DNA from: Dictyobacter alpinus
GTDB taxonomy: Bacteria > Chloroflexota > Ktedonobacteria > Ktedonobacterales > Ktedonobacteraceae
DNA length: 64,000 bases
Assembly: GCF_003967575.1 (NCBI RefSeq)
Contig: NZ_BIFT01000001.1
Location: 1,674,001 to 1,738,000, forward strand
Reading direction: 5' to 3'
Below are positions 35,718 to 44,996 of this stretch, in pieces. The notes below the pieces were generated by a model. That model was not told where the DNA came from. It saw nothing but the letters and a program-made list of their open reading frames with translations, and made no database searches. Every line of letters begins with the position of its first letter. Within the stretch, counting starts at the first letter, position 1. Made by a program: the position numbers and the translations under genes.

Positions 35718-37193
35718 CTAGGCCTGTTGTGTATTTTTGAGTAAGTTCTCTGTGACGACGTAAATATCTCCCGCACCCATGATCACGACCATGTCGCCGG
35801 ATCGCAGGGTCTCGGATAGCAGGGCGGTGGTCTCGGCGACACTTCCGCCATGCAATACCTGGGCACGGCCTTGCGCGAAAACGGGCTGCCGGGCCAGTCC
35901 TTCCACCAGTTCACGGGAATGAATCAAGCCGGTATCGCGCTCACGTGCCGGAAAAATGTCGGCGATGATCACGATATCCGCGGCATCGAAGGCTCGCAGG
36001 AACTGGTTAAAAAAGGTTTTGGTGCGACTATACATATGCGGCTGATAGACCGCGATGATACGCTGACCCGGATAGCGGCGCCGTGTGGCCTCCAGGGTCG
36101 CGGCAATGGCGGTAGGATGATGGGCATAGTCATCTACCAGCGTGACATCCAGCACCCGCTCCTGCACCTTTAATGGGCCTTGCTGGCGGATATCAAAGCG
36201 CCGCCGTGTGCCACGAAACTCTGCCAGGGATTGAGCAATGCTCTCAGATTTTACGCCGAGCAAATGGGCCGCAATCAATGCCGCCAGGGCATTCTCGATA
36301 TTATAAGCACCAGGCAATGGCAGGCTAAAAACCTGCTCATCTGGCAGGAGTGTTTCCAGACCGGAACGTACACGGAAACTCGTCTGGCCATCCAATTTAA
36401 TGTCATATGCCTCGAAAGTGGCCGGACCCTGCTCTGGCGCAGCATGATTGCCGACAGAATACGTCAAGATCTGGCCAGGCCAATCCTGCAGGCGCGCCCG
36501 TAGGTCCCAGCAACCAGGGCTATCCGCGTTGAGGATAACCGTGGGTGGCAACGGCCATTCCCGCTCCATGTCCATGCCACGAATAAAGTGCTCAAAAGCA
36601 TCCAAGAAAGCGGCATAGTCCGCGAAGAACTCTGGATGCTCGAACTCGATCGAGGTCACGATCACCAGTCGTGGATGATAATGCCAGAAGTTATGGTTGA
36701 ACTCGTCGGCCTCATTGACAAAATAGTCGCTGTTTCCCAGGCGATAGTTCGCGCCAAAGCGTGGCACTACCGCCCCAATCTCACAGGTGGGATCCAGCCC
36801 GGCATCGACGAGCATCAGCGAGAGCATCGCGGTCGTCGTGCCTTTACCATGTACACCACTCACCGAGAGGACGCATTTGTCCAGCATCAACTCTCCCAAA
36901 ATTTCCTGCCAGGTCACAACGCGTAAGCCACGCTGCCGAGCGGCCAGCAATTCGGGATTCTGAGGGTCCAGTGCAGGAACGGCAGGACTGATAACGAGCG
37001 TGTCAACCTCGCTAAGATGGTCGGCACTATGCCCTATCTGAATGGCAATCCCTGCCTCGCGTAAAGCACGCACGGTTGCGGATTCACGTTGATCACAACC
37101 TGTGACGATATCTCCAGCCGCCTGCGCCATCTGCGCAACGGCCGAAATGCCCTGGCCTCCAATACCCATAAAATGCAAGCGTGACGTATTCAA
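35718..37193 (-). CDS. murC: UDP-N-acetylmuramate-alanine ligase
   Basis: 491 residues. N-terminal GIGGQGISAVAQMA binds UDP-MurNAc. The ATP loop reads GVHGKGTTTAML, with a Gly inserted after the Lys compared with the usual GKTTT. The central motif NEADEFNHNF and the C-terminal YAHHPTAI are typical of MurC. It adds L-Ala to UDP-MurNAc. It overlaps murG by 4 bp. Confidence 0.95.
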   Translation of the reverse strand: MNTSRLHFMGIGGQGISAVAQMAQAAGDIVTGCDQRESATVRALREAGIAIQIGHSADHLSEVDTLVISPAVPALDPQNPELLAARQRGLRVVTWQEILGELMLDKCVLSVSGVHGKGTTTAMLSLMLVDAGLDPTCEIGAVVPRFGANYRLGNSDYFVNEADEFNHNFWHYHPRLVIVTSIEFEHPEFFADYAAFLDAFEHFIRGMDMEREWPLPPTVILNADSPGCWDLRARLQDWPGQILTYSVGNHAAPEQGPATFEAYDIKLDGQTSFRVRSGLETLLPDEQVFSLPLPGAYNIENALAALIAAHLLGVKSESIAQSLAEFRGTRRRFDIRQQGPLKVQERVLDVTLVDDYAHHPTAIAATLEATRRRYPGQRIIAVYQPHMYSRTKTFFNQFLRAFDAADIVIIADIFPARERDTGLIHSRELVEGLARQPVFAQGRAQVLHGGSVAETTALLSETLRSGDMVVIMGAGDIYVVTENLLKNTQQA

Positions 37194-38347
37194 ACCTTTC
37201 TCCCCTTGTGTGCTGGCGCAAGCGTGTCTTTACTTTGTGCCATCTCTACAACAGCTGCAGCAATATCCTGCGTGGCATCAGGGCGGGCAAAGCCTTTGAG
37301 CGCCTGAGCCATTTCAAGCAAGCTAGCAGAGTTTATATCATGTTGTACACGACTGATCAATAACCCCGGCTTCAGGGCATCATTACGGATGACCTCAGCG
37401 GCGTGTGCACGGCTAAACGTTTCCGCGTTTAACTCTTGCGGTGAACTACCCAGCGCGGGCGGCAAGGGCACCAGAATGCTCGGCTTCTCCAACACGGCTA
37501 ACTCACTCAGGGTCGCGGCACCGGCGCGGCAGACAACCAGCTCGGATGCCTGTAGAGCCAGCGGCATCTCATCCGACAGATACGCGACCAGACGATAGCG
37601 TTGACGCAGGCTCTCTTCCAGGCCAGCCATAGTACTTTCAGCTAGCGTCTGTGTCTCAGCAAACAGTTTCTGTCCACTGATCTGCAAAACCTGGCAGAAC
37701 TGCAGTAGCTCAGGCAAGGCTCGTGCCACCACCTGATTCAAATGGCGCGCCCCCTGGCTGCCACCCGTTACCAGGAGCAAAGGCAGCTCGGGATCAAGTC
37801 CCAGGCGCTTGCGTGCCTCTTGTACACTGATCTGGCGCACATCCAGGATCTCCTGCCGGATTGGATTGCCCAGTAGCAGGGTCTTGTTCGCAGGAAAATA
37901 CTGCTGCGATGCGGCAAAGGCGATCGATATACGACTTGCCAGTGGCCCGATTAACTTATTCGATAAGTTTGGTGGCACATCCTGTTGATGCAGCAGGAGT
38001 GGCACACCGTTAACCTTTGAGGCCAGCCCGGCGGGTACCGCTACATAGCCGCCACTGGTAAAGGTCGCGTCCGGGCGGAACTTGCGTACGATGCCCAACG
38101 CCTGAACCATACCCACTGGTACGCGCGCAATGCCCTTGACAGTCTTGACCGAGACGTAACGCTGAAGCTTACCCGCCTTAATCGTCTCCATACGGAAACC
38201 GGCGGCCGGCACCAGTTGCGTCTCCAGGCCGTCATCACTGCCCAGATAAAGAATTTCCGCATTATATGTATCGCGCAGGTAGGTCGCAACAGCGAGGGCC
38301 GGATAGATATGGCCGCCTGTTCCACCACCCGAGATAAGAATTCGCAT
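37190..38347 (-). CDS. murG: Undecaprenyl-PP-MurNAc-pentapeptide GlcNAc transferase
   Basis: 385 residues from ATG 38347; a longer reading is possible but adds no domain. The N-terminal SGGGTGGHIYPALA loop and C-terminal GASQGA-type motif (here GGSQGARHLN) with CRAGAATLSEL are MurG hallmarks. It makes lipid II at the inner membrane face. It overlaps murC by 4 bp. Confidence 0.96.
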   Translation of the reverse strand: MRILISGGGTGGHIYPALAVATYLRDTYNAEILYLGSDDGLETQLVPAAGFRMETIKAGKLQRYVSVKTVKGIARVPVGMVQALGIVRKFRPDATFTSGGYVAVPAGLASKVNGVPLLLHQQDVPPNLSNKLIGPLASRISIAFAASQQYFPANKTLLLGNPIRQEILDVRQISVQEARKRLGLDPELPLLLVTGGSQGARHLNQVVARALPELLQFCQVLQISGQKLFAETQTLAESTMAGLEESLRQRYRLVAYLSDEMPLALQASELVVCRAGAATLSELAVLEKPSILVPLPPALGSSPQELNAETFSRAHAAEVIRNDALKPGLLISRVQHDINSASLLEMAQALKGFARPDATQDIAAAVVEMAQSKDTLAPAHKGRKV

Positions 38348-38395
38348 AAATATGTTCCACAGCTGATAAATGCTACCGGGCAATCCGGTCCTTTA

Positions 38396-40114
38396 TCAAG
38401 CTTCTTTCCTTTTCAACCTTTTTGTATGTAGCCTTTTTGTAATCGTCTGCCGGGAAAGCGCAGGATCTTCCGGCTCCTGGGTGTAGCGCGAGATGTTAAG
38501 CAAGACGCCAATTCCTGCCAGCGAGATCACCAGTGAGGTGCCGCCAAAGCTGATAAATGGTAATGGGACCCCCGTATACGGGATTGAGCCGGTGGTCGCG
38601 CCGATATTAATCATGGCCTGCACCACAATCCAGGTGGTAATACCTGTCGCCAGTAATGCGCCATACACGTCCTGCGTACGTCGGGCCAGCCGAAATCCAC
38701 GAAAGGCCAGAAGCATAAACAAAACAACCACAACCATACAGCCAATATATCCCATCTCTTCTCCAATAATGGCAAAGATTGAGTCAATATAGGGCAAGGG
38801 TAGATAGCCGGTCTTCTGCCGACTTGCACCCAGGCCAACCCCAAGCCAGCCGCCGGATCCGAGCGCTAGCAACGATTGATAAAGCTGCAAATTAATGTCC
38901 GTCGTATACTTAAACGGATTAAGGAAACCAATCAAACGGTAATAGCGATATCCGCTAAATGCCTGGGACAAAAAGATTAAGAAACCACAGCCCATGGCCA
39001 GTAAGAATTGCAGAATATTCGCACCTGCGGTAAAAAACATGACGGTGGTCAAGACAGCGATCACGCTGGCCGTTCCCATATCTTTTTGCAAAAGGACCAC
39101 ACCCAGGACAAGTCCAATTAAGAGCACAAAGGGGGTTAACCCATATAAAAATGTGCTTACTTGCTTTCCTTTGCGCGCTAACCAGTCAGCAATATACAGG
39201 GCTAGCACCAGTTTAATCAACTCACTGGGCTGAAATGAGAAAAAGGACCCAAGGACCAGCCAGCGCGAAGCACCATAAGCGCTTGAACCAACAAACAGGA
39301 CCGCGACTAATAAAGGTAGCCCGATGGCTAATCCCAGCAGCGAGAAACGCCGCCAGATACGATAATCAATTCTCATCGTAACCAGCATCACCACCACACC
39401 CAGTACTGCTCCAAGCAACTGCTTTTGAAAGTAGTATGATGCATCTCCAAAGTAGCGCGCAGATGCAAATGAACTGGCACTATAAACCATGATCAAGCCA
39501 ATACAGAGCAGAGCCAGAACGGACACTAACAAAATCGGATCTGGCTTGCCGGCTACGCGTGGCAGGAGCATCTCCAGGGAGGCTAATTTCTTCTGCTCTT
39601 CCTCGCTGATCACCTGCAGCGGTGTGCTGGGCCGGGCTGGCGGCTTACGTAATAGATCGGCCGTCTGCCGAGGCAGAAAAGTACGTCCTGATGCTCCTCG
39701 CCTGCCCGCTAAAACCTCTAGCGGCTCATCACGGATACCCTGCGTAAGATCTTCTTCATCCGCCACAGTAGGCGCCTGGGGGTCCGCCATCGCTAAGGGC
39801 TTGCTCCTCATACGCGGCAAACTTTTGCGCATACTGCTACTATCGGCTAACTGATCTTCTGCCGCATAGCTCATCTTGACACGCCGGGCGGGCGCCATCC
39901 GGCTCGCCCTCTGCTTTACCAGTTTCGCTCCATGGGTGGGCGGTGGCAAAGCCGCACGTCGGCTCCTCTTCTGCTCAGGCTGTACCTGGTTCTTCTGTTC
40001 CATCGCATCCAGGGCAGGAGAACGAAAGGTATGGGGAGCCAGTTCACTGCGCCGCGCACCTCTCATAGGTTTCTCCTCTGCTCGCTTTCCGCGCTTGATG
40101 TTATCTTGTGGCAT
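38396..40114 (-). CDS. ftsW: Lipid II glycosyltransferase FtsW
   Basis: 572 residues. A polar, basic extension of about 190 residues precedes the SEDS membrane core. Core motifs are visible: LIMVYSASSFAS in helix 1, FFSFQPSELIKL, and near the C-terminus TGVPLPFISFGGTSL. FtsW polymerises lipid II in the septum with its PBP partner (ftsI at 40904). The long N-terminal extension echoes those of FtsQ and could be a lineage feature. Confidence 0.94.
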   Translation of the reverse strand: MPQDNIKRGKRAEEKPMRGARRSELAPHTFRSPALDAMEQKNQVQPEQKRSRRAALPPPTHGAKLVKQRASRMAPARRVKMSYAAEDQLADSSSMRKSLPRMRSKPLAMADPQAPTVADEEDLTQGIRDEPLEVLAGRRGASGRTFLPRQTADLLRKPPARPSTPLQVISEEEQKKLASLEMLLPRVAGKPDPILLVSVLALLCIGLIMVYSASSFASARYFGDASYYFQKQLLGAVLGVVVMLVTMRIDYRIWRRFSLLGLAIGLPLLVAVLFVGSSAYGASRWLVLGSFFSFQPSELIKLVLALYIADWLARKGKQVSTFLYGLTPFVLLIGLVLGVVLLQKDMGTASVIAVLTTVMFFTAGANILQFLLAMGCGFLIFLSQAFSGYRYYRLIGFLNPFKYTTDINLQLYQSLLALGSGGWLGVGLGASRQKTGYLPLPYIDSIFAIIGEEMGYIGCMVVVVLFMLLAFRGFRLARRTQDVYGALLATGITTWIVVQAMINIGATTGSIPYTGVPLPFISFGGTSLVISLAGIGVLLNISRYTQEPEDPALSRQTITKRLHTKRLKRKEA

Positions 40115-40224
40115 GAAGCTTCTTTTCTTTATCTCTCTTGAGCGAAAAATCCTGAACCTGACAGCTTATGGCCTTGACATAGAACATATTTTCTAGTACA
40201 CTGAGAACCAGCAAGGTTCCCGAG

Positions 40225-40560
40225 TTAGCGCTGCTTTGACGATGAACCCTCGTCATCTTGCTGAGCGGATTGCTCTTGCATAACCTGGAGCATCTGCTCG
40301 ACTTCTTGCGCGCTAATTTGCAAACGGGCTTTGTGTAAATCTACGATTTCAACACCCTTTGCCTGGATTAACGTACTCCAGGGGTCACTTTCGAGGGTTG
40401 GGATACTAGATTCAGTACCTTTTTGCCCCTCCGGATCAGATTTCTCTTGTTCCGGCCCACCAGGGGCCCGCTGGCCTAAGAGTTCCCGCCAGGTTTCACT
40501 CAGTTCCGTCTGTTCGATCGCCGGTTGCTCTTGCTGTGAATGTTTCTTTTTTTCTTTCAT
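40225..40560 (-). CDS. Small polar protein of unknown function in the division cluster
   Basis: 111 residues, highly charged, no membrane segment, basic start (MKEKKKHSQQ) and a glutamine/acid-rich helical C-terminus (QEVEQMLQVMQEQSAQQ). I do not recognise it. It sits between ftsI and ftsW with 110 bp to ftsW. The protein-like composition and placement support a real gene, but expression is unproven. Confidence 0.5.
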   Translation of the reverse strand: MKEKKKHSQQEQPAIEQTELSETWRELLGQRAPGGPEQEKSDPEGQKGTESSIPTLESDPWSTLIQAKGVEIVDLHKARLQISAQEVEQMLQVMQEQSAQQDDEGSSSKQR

Positions 40561-40714
40561 CTCTCACACCTTCTCAACACTCTATATTCCCTACACATAG
40601 CCACTTCCACATGTCAGATCAGGACAATTTTATCCAGCTACCGTGCGCATCTATTAGTTTGCCAAACTTCGGTTGATAGGTTGTGCGCCCGCTACGCGGG
40701 CGGGAGGAGGGGAG

Positions 40715-40779
40715 ATGCCGGGGGCACAGCCCCCGATCCCACAGGCAAGGGGCTCGCCGCCCCTTGCATCCCCGCCTTG
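40715..40779. repeat. 65-bp direct repeat, copy 1
   Basis: Starts ATGCCGGGGGCACAG and ends CCCCGCCTTG. It contains two hairpins (GGGGGCACAGCCCCC and AAGGGGC-TCGCC-GCCCCTT). Confidence 0.85.
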
Positions 40780-40797
40780 AACCCGAGCGAGGAAGGA

Positions 40798-40861
40798 ATG
40801 CCGGGGGCACAGCCCCGATCCCACAGGCAAGGGGCTCGCCGCCCCTTGCATCCCCGCCTTG
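40798..40861. repeat. 64-bp direct repeat, copy 2
   Basis: Same as 40715-40779 apart from one missing C in the first hairpin. The two copies are separated by 18 bp. Confidence 0.85.
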
Positions 40862-40903
40862 CTATCCCATGATGTTTGACAGACTACTACTGATTTCTGC
40901 TAC

Positions 40904-42655
40904 TTAACTTGCTTTATCAGGTGGAATACTATATTGCCACATCAATTGTTGCGCGATAGCTCTCCAGGTTGGTCCAGCCGCACTTCCTCCATAGATAGTC
41001 GCTGTTGGGTGATCAATTTTCACCAAAATAACAAATTGCGGATTTGAAACCGGCAGGAAACCAGCCATCGAGGCGTCGGTATTCGTGTCGGCTAAACTTT
41101 GATTCGTTGAGGTCCCGGTCTTCACAGCAGCGCGATAACCTGGAACCGTATTATCATTCGCATTCGCCGCACTCTCCAACATCAGCCCCAGAGTTTTAGC
41201 CGCCTCTGGACTGATGACCTTGTGCTCCTCTTGCGGCTGAGTTACGGTTGTATGCTCTTTCCCTTGAATTGAGGAGACAAGATAGGGCTTCATCTGGACA
41301 CCATCATTGGCGATTGCCTGGTAGGCGGAGGCCACCTGCAGAGGCGTAACCAGAATGCTCTGTCCAAAGGATTGACGGGCCAGATCGCTGGGTGACCAAT
41401 CCTTTGCATCCGGCGTGCGATACATGCCCGCCGCCTCGGGTTGCAGTACGCCTGTGGCCTGCCCAAAGCCAAACTGGTGCAGATATGGGTAGAATCCTTT
41501 AGCACCTAACTTCTGGGTCGCGACCCACGCGGCACCAACGTTGGCGGAATGTTCCAGCACCTGCGTCATAGATTCTGTACCATAGCCCTTATTGCGCCAA
41601 TTCGAAACTGTTGGTGTCCCATCCTGAAAGGTCAGGTAGCCTGGATCCTGGATGGTATCGGTCGGCTTGATCAGATGCAGGTCCAGCGCGGCGGCCATGG
41701 TAATGGCTTTCATGGTAGACCCTGGTTCATAGGCGCAATAAAGGGCGGGATTGCTATAGACCTCAAGCTGGCCGCGACAACCTGTACTGGCCGCGTAGTT
41801 GCCATAACTATTAGGATCAAAGGAAGGAGCGCCAGCCATGGCGACAATGGCTCCCGTGCGAGCATTGAGCACAACGGCGGTACCACTCTCGGCTCCCATT
41901 TCCTTGACGCGTTCCTCCAGGGCAAGCTGTACTTTATATTGGATCGTGCTATTGATCGTCAGGGTTACATCAGCCCCATTCACAGCATCTTGTTCAGAAC
42001 TGGCACCAACGGTTAAAGGATTACCATTGAGATCTGTCTCAGCGACAAAGCTGCCAGCCGTTCCTGAGAGCTGCTTGTTATACATTTTCTCAATGCCATA
42101 GATACCTTTAGGGGACGAGCCATCGGCCCCTTCCTGCACGTACCCAATCACCTGCGAGGCCAGGCTCCCACCTGGATAGGTGCGCCAGGTACGCGGCTCC
42201 AAAAAGGTATAGGGCAGGTGTAGATCACGCAACTTCTGGCTCTGATCTGGTGTGATCGAGACCGCAATCCGCACGGTCGGCACAGAAGAATTAAAGGCGT
42301 TCTTCAACTTATCAATTGGCAGATTATTGAGCACACCATGCAACTCCTGAATCAGGCTTTCACGCTCAGTCTGATAGGTATCTGGATAATCGGTGACCAG
42401 TTGTGATGGCTCAATATACACATCATCACGCACAACATTGGTAGCGAGCAGCAGGCCGGACGCATCATAGATACGGCCGCGTGGCGCATTAACGGTCTGG
42501 GATTGTGTATGTTCAGCATTAGCCGCCTGAGCCAGGCGAGGTCCATTGATGATTTGCCAGTAGTAGAGTCTCCCCGAAAGGACGACCATGCCCGCGCAAA
42601 CCAGCAGAAAGATCACCATCTGGCGATTGCGTGCACGGCGTAATTCTGTACTCAT
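40904..42655 (-). CDS. ftsI: Septal peptidoglycan transpeptidase (FtsI/PBP2 class B)
   Basis: 583 residues. N-terminal membrane helix (13-31), a pedestal domain, then the transpeptidase domain with SxxK in YEPGSTMKAI, SxN in EHSANVGA and KTG in AAVKTGTSTN. It cross-links septal peptidoglycan and pairs with FtsW. It lies between the ftsL-like gene (36-bp gap) and the unknown small gene. Confidence 0.94.
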   Translation of the reverse strand: MSTELRRARNRQMVIFLLVCAGMVVLSGRLYYWQIINGPRLAQAANAEHTQSQTVNAPRGRIYDASGLLLATNVVRDDVYIEPSQLVTDYPDTYQTERESLIQELHGVLNNLPIDKLKNAFNSSVPTVRIAVSITPDQSQKLRDLHLPYTFLEPRTWRTYPGGSLASQVIGYVQEGADGSSPKGIYGIEKMYNKQLSGTAGSFVAETDLNGNPLTVGASSEQDAVNGADVTLTINSTIQYKVQLALEERVKEMGAESGTAVVLNARTGAIVAMAGAPSFDPNSYGNYAASTGCRGQLEVYSNPALYCAYEPGSTMKAITMAAALDLHLIKPTDTIQDPGYLTFQDGTPTVSNWRNKGYGTESMTQVLEHSANVGAAWVATQKLGAKGFYPYLHQFGFGQATGVLQPEAAGMYRTPDAKDWSPSDLARQSFGQSILVTPLQVASAYQAIANDGVQMKPYLVSSIQGKEHTTVTQPQEEHKVISPEAAKTLGLMLESAANANDNTVPGYRAAVKTGTSTNQSLADTNTDASMAGFLPVSNPQFVILVKIDHPTATIYGGSAAGPTWRAIAQQLMWQYSIPPDKAS

Positions 42656-42691
42656 CTACCGTCTCCTCATTCAGACAAACATCATATGGCT

Positions 42692-43138
42692 CTATTTACC
42701 TTGATTTTGATCGTGTATGGGCTGCAAATCTGGAATTTTAATTACCTTCACCCGCGCAGGATCAGCCGGGACCATGCCTGCTTTTTTGGCCTGATCGGCG
42801 ATATAAAACGGGGAACGCTCAATGGCAATACTCTGGGTCAGGTCCTGGTTCTTGCGTTGCAGGGTTGCCTGTTCGCTACGTATTTGTTGCAGTTGCTGAT
42901 TGGCGACCGCTGCCTGCCCCACCTGTGCCAGATAGAGGACCGCCATTAATGCGACCAGCAACACACAGGTAATCGAGAGTGCGACCGGACCCATGTGAAA
43001 GAAAAATGGGCGCAGTTGCCGCCGCCGTTTGGCTGCGAACACTGGCCTGACCGACGCCAGACTTACCTGCTGCATCTTGTTATTGCGATTCTTAGGACTA
43101 TACATTATGCGCTGCGTTCCTTCGAGATGTTGAATCAT
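42692..43138 (-). CDS. FtsL-like division protein
   Basis: 148 residues. A basic cytosolic N-terminus (about 1-48), one membrane helix (52-74) and an extracytoplasmic coiled coil (VANQQLQQIRSEQATLQRK) match FtsL/DivIC. Position between rsmH and ftsI is where ftsL normally lies. The start may be at the internal ATG (43105). It would bridge FtsQ and FtsW-FtsI in the divisome. Confidence 0.8.
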   Translation of the reverse strand: MIQHLEGTQRIMYSPKNRNNKMQQVSLASVRPVFAAKRRRQLRPFFFHMGPVALSITCVLLVALMAVLYLAQVGQAAVANQQLQQIRSEQATLQRKNQDLTQSIAIERSPFYIADQAKKAGMVPADPARVKVIKIPDLQPIHDQNQGK

Positions 43139-43201
43139 CCATGTGTAGATGAATTCATAGCAGGGATCGCCTGCATCCTTACACCCCCTACATATGACGC
43201 G

Positions 43202-44194
43202 CTACGAATCGATAGCAATTTCAGCGGCTCGTAATTTGGCGCTACGAGCGCGAGGGTTGCGTGCAATCTCCTGCTCACCTGGCGTAACAGGTTTGTTGGT
43301 CAGGTTGCGTAACCGGGCTTTATGGCCACAGACACACACAGGAAGACGAGGAGGGCAAATACAATCCTTTGCCTCACGCCGAATAAATTCTTTGACAATG
43401 CGATCTTCAAGAGAATGGAAGGCAATGATCACCATCCTCCCCGCTCCCATACCACCTCCATCGCTCATTTTCTCGCGCTCAAGAACATTCACAATCTGGG
43501 GTAATACTGTTTCCAGGCGCTCTAACTCGCGATTCACAGCTATCCGTAGCGCCTGGAATGCGCGGGTCGCTGGATGGATTGCGCCTGGTTTGTGTGGCAC
43601 ACCGGCGGCGATCAGGTTCGCCAGTTGAGCGGTACGCGTGATAGCACCTTTCTCACGCGCACGTACAATACGGCGAGCAATGGGTCGAGAACGCGTCTCT
43701 TCTCCGTAGCGCCAGAAGATATCCGCCAGTTCCTGCTCGCTCACTCCATTGACCAGATCGGCCGCGGTTAACGGCGCTGTCTGATCAAGCCGCATATCCA
43801 AAGGACCATCTGAGCTGAAGGCAAAACCGCGCTCAGGATTATCCATCTGGTCGGATGAAAAGCCGAGATCCAGTAGTATGCCTTGTATGGCCCGACCGGC
43901 TCCAAAACCAGTTTCAGCAACGATACGTTCCAGATCAGAAAAATTACCATGGGCCAGTACCAGACGGCCACTGGCGACAAATTCAGCCAGTCTTTCACCT
44001 ACACGGGCCAGCGCCTGAGTATCAGTATCAATACCCAGCACCTTTCCATCGGGAGCCGAACGTTCTAACAGGGCCGCAGTATGGCCTCCGCCGCCAAGTG
44101 TGCCATCAATGTAGAGTCCTCCGGGCCTGGGCTGAAGATACTCTAACACCTCATCTGGCATCACCGACACATGTTGTGTATGTTCCATAGTCAT
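43202..44194 (-). CDS. rsmH: 16S rRNA m4C1402 methyltransferase RsmH
   Basis: 330 residues from ATG 44194 (other ATGs at 44188 and a TTG at 44197 are possible). SAM-binding DGTLGGGGHTAALLE and the family motifs GILLDLGFSSDQMD and IIAFHSLEDRIVKEF are present. It N4-methylates C1402 of 16S rRNA. It follows mraZ, the usual order in division clusters. Confidence 0.95.
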   Translation of the reverse strand: MTMEHTQHVSVMPDEVLEYLQPRPGGLYIDGTLGGGGHTAALLERSAPDGKVLGIDTDTQALARVGERLAEFVASGRLVLAHGNFSDLERIVAETGFGAGRAIQGILLDLGFSSDQMDNPERGFAFSSDGPLDMRLDQTAPLTAADLVNGVSEQELADIFWRYGEETRSRPIARRIVRAREKGAITRTAQLANLIAAGVPHKPGAIHPATRAFQALRIAVNRELERLETVLPQIVNVLEREKMSDGGGMGAGRMVIIAFHSLEDRIVKEFIRREAKDCICPPRLPVCVCGHKARLRNLTNKPVTPGEQEIARNPRARSAKLRAAEIAIDS

Positions 44195-44250
44195 CAATAA
44201 GTTAAAATTCTAGATTGTCAGGTAACCTGATATGATTTGGCTTACTTTTT

Positions 44251-44658
44251 TTAAAAAGGAATATTACTTCCCTCGGTCTCGAGTCGTTCCTGGTACGCCT
44301 GCCATGTGGCGCGATCCCATATTTCAAAGTGGTCACGCACACCAGCAATTGTCACTTCACTACGAAGATTGGCATATGTTCTTAGTTTCGCGGGAATAAT
44401 CATACGTCCTTGAGCATCCAGGTCGATCTCACTGGCACTGGGATAAATACGTCGCTCAAAGTCACGTAATTCATCACTCGACATTCCAGCCACCAACTCA
44501 TTTGAGCGTTGCTCCCAATGGTCGGCGGTATAGATCGAAAGGCAGGTTCCCATACCTTTACTGATTACAGCACCTTTATCCATCTGGGCGCGAAATCGGG
44601 CTGGGATTGCCATGCGGCCTTTTGCATCGATTGTATGTTCATATTCACCAAGAAACAT
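44251..44658 (-). CDS. mraZ: Transcriptional regulator MraZ
   Basis: 135 residues with two SpoVT/AbrB-like halves: GEYEHTIDAKGRMAIPARF near the N-terminus and EIDLDAQGRMIIPAKLR in the second. MraZ forms rings and binds repeated TGGGN-type boxes in front of its own operon; three such boxes occur upstream at 44774-44798. First gene of the division cluster. Confidence 0.95.
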   Translation of the reverse strand: MFLGEYEHTIDAKGRMAIPARFRAQMDKGAVISKGMGTCLSIYTADHWEQRSNELVAGMSSDELRDFERRIYPSASEIDLDAQGRMIIPAKLRTYANLRSEVTIAGVRDHFEIWDRATWQAYQERLETEGSNIPF

Positions 44659-44773
44659 AGAGAGCGTCCATACTTTCTCAACTTACGTTGCAGGAATGTC
44701 CTCTGTAAAATCAGTGAGAGATTTTATGCTATTTTGCTATACTTCCCTATCTTCGTCCCCGAAAATATAACCT

Positions 44774-44798
44774 CACCAAAATTCCCCACTTTTCCCCA
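44774..44798 (-). promoter_or_regulatory. Candidate MraZ operator (three TGGGN-type boxes)
   Basis: Read toward mraZ: TGGGG, 5 bp, TGGGG, 5 bp, TGGTG (44798-44794, 44788-44784, 44778-44774). The 10-bp period and TGGGN words match the known E. coli MraZ site; the third box has one deviation. Confidence 0.65.
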
Positions 44799-44861
44799 CT
44801 TCATTGTAACACTTCTTAGGCATGTGCGAAAAGAGTCTTTGCGACCAATTTTGCCCGCAGA

Positions 44862-44893
44862 CGTGGATAACTTGTGGAAAACTTTTTTCCACC
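44862..44893. promoter_or_regulatory. DnaA-box-like cluster
   Basis: TTATCCACG (minus, 44870-44862) and TTTTCCACA (minus, 44881-44873) each differ from TTATNCACA at one position; a weaker TTTTCCACC lies on the plus strand (about 44885-44893). The cluster is upstream of mraZ. Confidence 0.4.
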
Positions 44894-44996
44894 CATACCT
44901 AAACAGATTTGACAGAGCACCATCCAGAAAAATACAATTTAGAAGGATATCTCAAATATTGAATGTTTTGTCTATCTAGCCTTAGGATTGGATTCC

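Larger units (their letters stand above)
40561..40903. other. Intergenic repeat region between small gene and ftsI
   Basis: 343 bp with no credible gene. It contains a GCCCGC-TAC-GCGGGC hairpin (about 40687-40701) and a 64-65-bp direct duplication, 40715-40779 and 40798-40861, differing by one C. Confidence 0.75.
44659..44996. other. mraZ control region
   Basis: 338 bp between divergent mraZ and the MBL gene. It holds the MraZ-box candidates (44774-44798), a minus-strand TACAAT at about 44803-44808 just upstream of them, and DnaA-box-like words at 44862-44893. Leader sequence of about 130 bp follows to mraZ. Confidence 0.6.

Noticed and set aside
40619..40907. Open frames across the duplicated hairpins
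   Set aside because: Low-complexity Pro/Arg/Gly peptides from repeats on both strands.
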